This document shows positions 63,435 to 64,000 of a DNA stretch of 64,000 bases, in pieces. Source of the DNA: JBAWAP01 sp049589355 (lineage in GTDB: Bacteria; Chloroflexota; Anaerolineae; VGOG01); NCBI GenBank assembly GCA_049589355.1, contig JBAWAP010000384.1, positions 1 through 64,000 on the forward strand, in the 5' to 3' direction. Each line of letters begins with the position of its first letter. Position 1 is the first letter of the stretch. The position numbers were made by a program, and so were the translations under genes. The notes under the pieces are model-generated. The model saw only the letters and a list, made by a program, of their open reading frames with translations, was not told the DNA's origin and searched no databases.

Positions 63435-63462
63435 TTGCATTTGCGGGAATTGTGTGTATAAT
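63435..63462 (+). promoter_or_regulatory. Promoter of the integrase gene
   Basis: TTGCAT (63435-63440), a 16-base spacer and TATAAT (63457-63462) precede intI by about 100 bases. No LexA-type box was found here. Confidence 0.6.
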
Positions 63463-63513
63463 AACCCTGTTCCCAGCCCTTCTGCGGAATGTGCCAGATG
63501 GCCGGGTAGATGC

Positions 63514-63542
63514 ATTATAAAGCGCAATCCAGAAAAAGTCAA
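63514..63542 (-). promoter_or_regulatory. Pc promoter driving the cassettes
   Basis: On the minus strand TTGACT (63542-63537) and TATAAT (63519-63514) are 17 bases apart, pointing through attI into the array. It sits in the 5' leader of intI, the usual place for Pc. Confidence 0.85.
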
Positions 63543-63564
63543 CCTGTACCGGAGGAAAACCGCG

Positions 63565-64000
63565 ATGGAACCCGCTTCTAGAAAACTGCTCGATCGAGTC
63601 CGAGATGCCCTGCGCCTCAAACACTACTCCATCCGTACCGCAGTTTCCTACGTGAATTGGATCCGACGCTATGTCCTATTCCACAATAAGCGACATCCCA
63701 ACGAAATGGGCAGCGTCGAGGTCGAAGCCTTTCTCACCCATCTGGCGGTGAAGGAAAACGTCGCCGCATCCACACAAAACCAGGCCCTCAGCGCTCTGCT
63801 GTTTCTGTACCGCGAGGTGTTGAAAAAAGACCTGGGGCCTATAGACGCCCTGCGCGCGAAAAAGCCCAAACGCCTGCCCACCGTCCTGACTCGGGAGGAG
63901 GTGCGCCGCGTCCTCGGCCACCTGTCGGGCACGCACCAACTAATGGCCAAACTGCTCTATGGTAGTGGCCTGAGGTTGATGGAGTGTGTACGCCTGCGCG
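63565..64000 (+). CDS. intI: Integron integrase, partial (runs off the window)
   Basis: This is the first 145 codons of a tyrosine recombinase. The N-terminal SAM-like domain (LLDRVRDALRLKHYSIRTAV; AFLTHLAVKENVAASTQNQA) and the linker KKPKRLPTVLTREEVRRVLG are those of IntI proteins. The catalytic Arg box GSGLRLMECVRLR is the last visible part and matches the integron group (GxGLRLMEC). The rest, including the IntI-specific extra helix, is outside the window. GGAGG lies nine bases before the ATG. Confidence 0.92.
   Translation, partial: MEPASRKLLDRVRDALRLKHYSIRTAVSYVNWIRRYVLFHNKRHPNEMGSVEVEAFLTHLAVKENVAASTQNQALSALLFLYREVLKKDLGPIDALRAKKPKRLPTVLTREEVRRVLGHLSGTHQLMAKLLYGSGLRLMECVRLR

Larger units (their letters stand above)
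54686..64000. mobile_element. Sedentary chromosomal integron with five cassettes (partial)
   Basis: An integrase gene (from 63565) faces away from a cassette array. The order on the minus strand is Pc promoter, attI core (63353-63359), RT, attC1, HNH, attC2, serine hydrolase, attC3, PH, attC4, GT and GH130, attC5. Each gene stop is followed by an attC core within 0-100 bases, and each attC is followed by the next start. attC2, attC3 and attC4 share a GCTGGAGCC/GGCTCAGC arm pair with an unpaired base, so the array is homogeneous as in chromosomal integrons. The integrase end lies outside the window. Confidence 0.88.

Noticed and set aside
63400..63564. LexA control of the integrase
   Set aside because: No GAAC-N4-GTTC box could be found near the intI promoter.

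Overview
The window looks like a chromosomal stretch from a free-living, probably anaerobic bacterium of the Chloroflexota (Anaerolineae-like). This is an inference from gene content (DUF3795 proteins, a tungsten aldehyde:ferredoxin oxidoreductase operon, GH130/GT4 genes) and from many intergenic palindromes; no rRNA is present to confirm it. Most genes lie on the minus strand in short operons. The promoters that can be read are close to the sigma-70 consensus (TTGACN, 17-bp spacer, TATAAT), which helps reveal non-coding genes.

Layout. 0.2-8.5 kb: housekeeping genes (ilvE, nitroreductase, surE, a double-receiver response regulator, a zinc-ribbon coiled-coil protein, a CoA-type Nudix hydrolase, an FAH-family enzyme) and two unidentified small RNA genes at 4.9-5.05 kb and 6.94-7.03 kb. 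8.5-39.8 kb: a long accessory-looking region with seven DUF3795 cysteine-rich proteins, three paralogous alpha/alpha-toroid proteins, a toxin-antitoxin pair, and many proteins whose families act on alkylated DNA or genotoxins (AlkZ-like winged helix, AlkA-like glycosylase, UDG-like protein, ClbS/DinB proteins, GyrI-like protein, UvrA, and a HEAT-repeat protein with a LexA-type promoter). It also holds several decaying genes. 40-45.6 kb: tRNA-Gly(CCC), birA, a proline/threonine-rich anchored protein, a HIT hydrolase, an MFS transporter and a thiolase. 45.6-53 kb: an aldehyde/alcohol operon (SCP2, DUF4242, Fe-ADH, AFOR, ferredoxin-FAD oxidoreductase) interrupted by an AAA ATPase plus TOPRIM-like gene pair and flanked by the C-terminal remnant of a second AFOR.

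54.7-64.0 kb: a sedentary chromosomal integron, the main discovery. An integron integrase gene starts at 63565 and runs off the window. Upstream of it lie a divergent strong Pc promoter, an attI core, and an array of genes all on the minus strand. Each cassette is followed by an attC-like site with paired cores and unpaired extrahelical bases in the arms. The cassettes encode, in order from attI: a reverse transcriptase of the Abi/DRT defence type with an altered catalytic motif (FVDE), an HNH endonuclease with helical repeats, a beta-lactamase-fold serine hydrolase, a membrane PH-like protein, and a GT4/GH130 two-gene unit.

Several families of dispersed palindromic repeats are present. Some have entered genes: one copy encodes an in-frame insertion in UvrA, and others supply the C-terminal residues and stop codons of neighbouring proteins.
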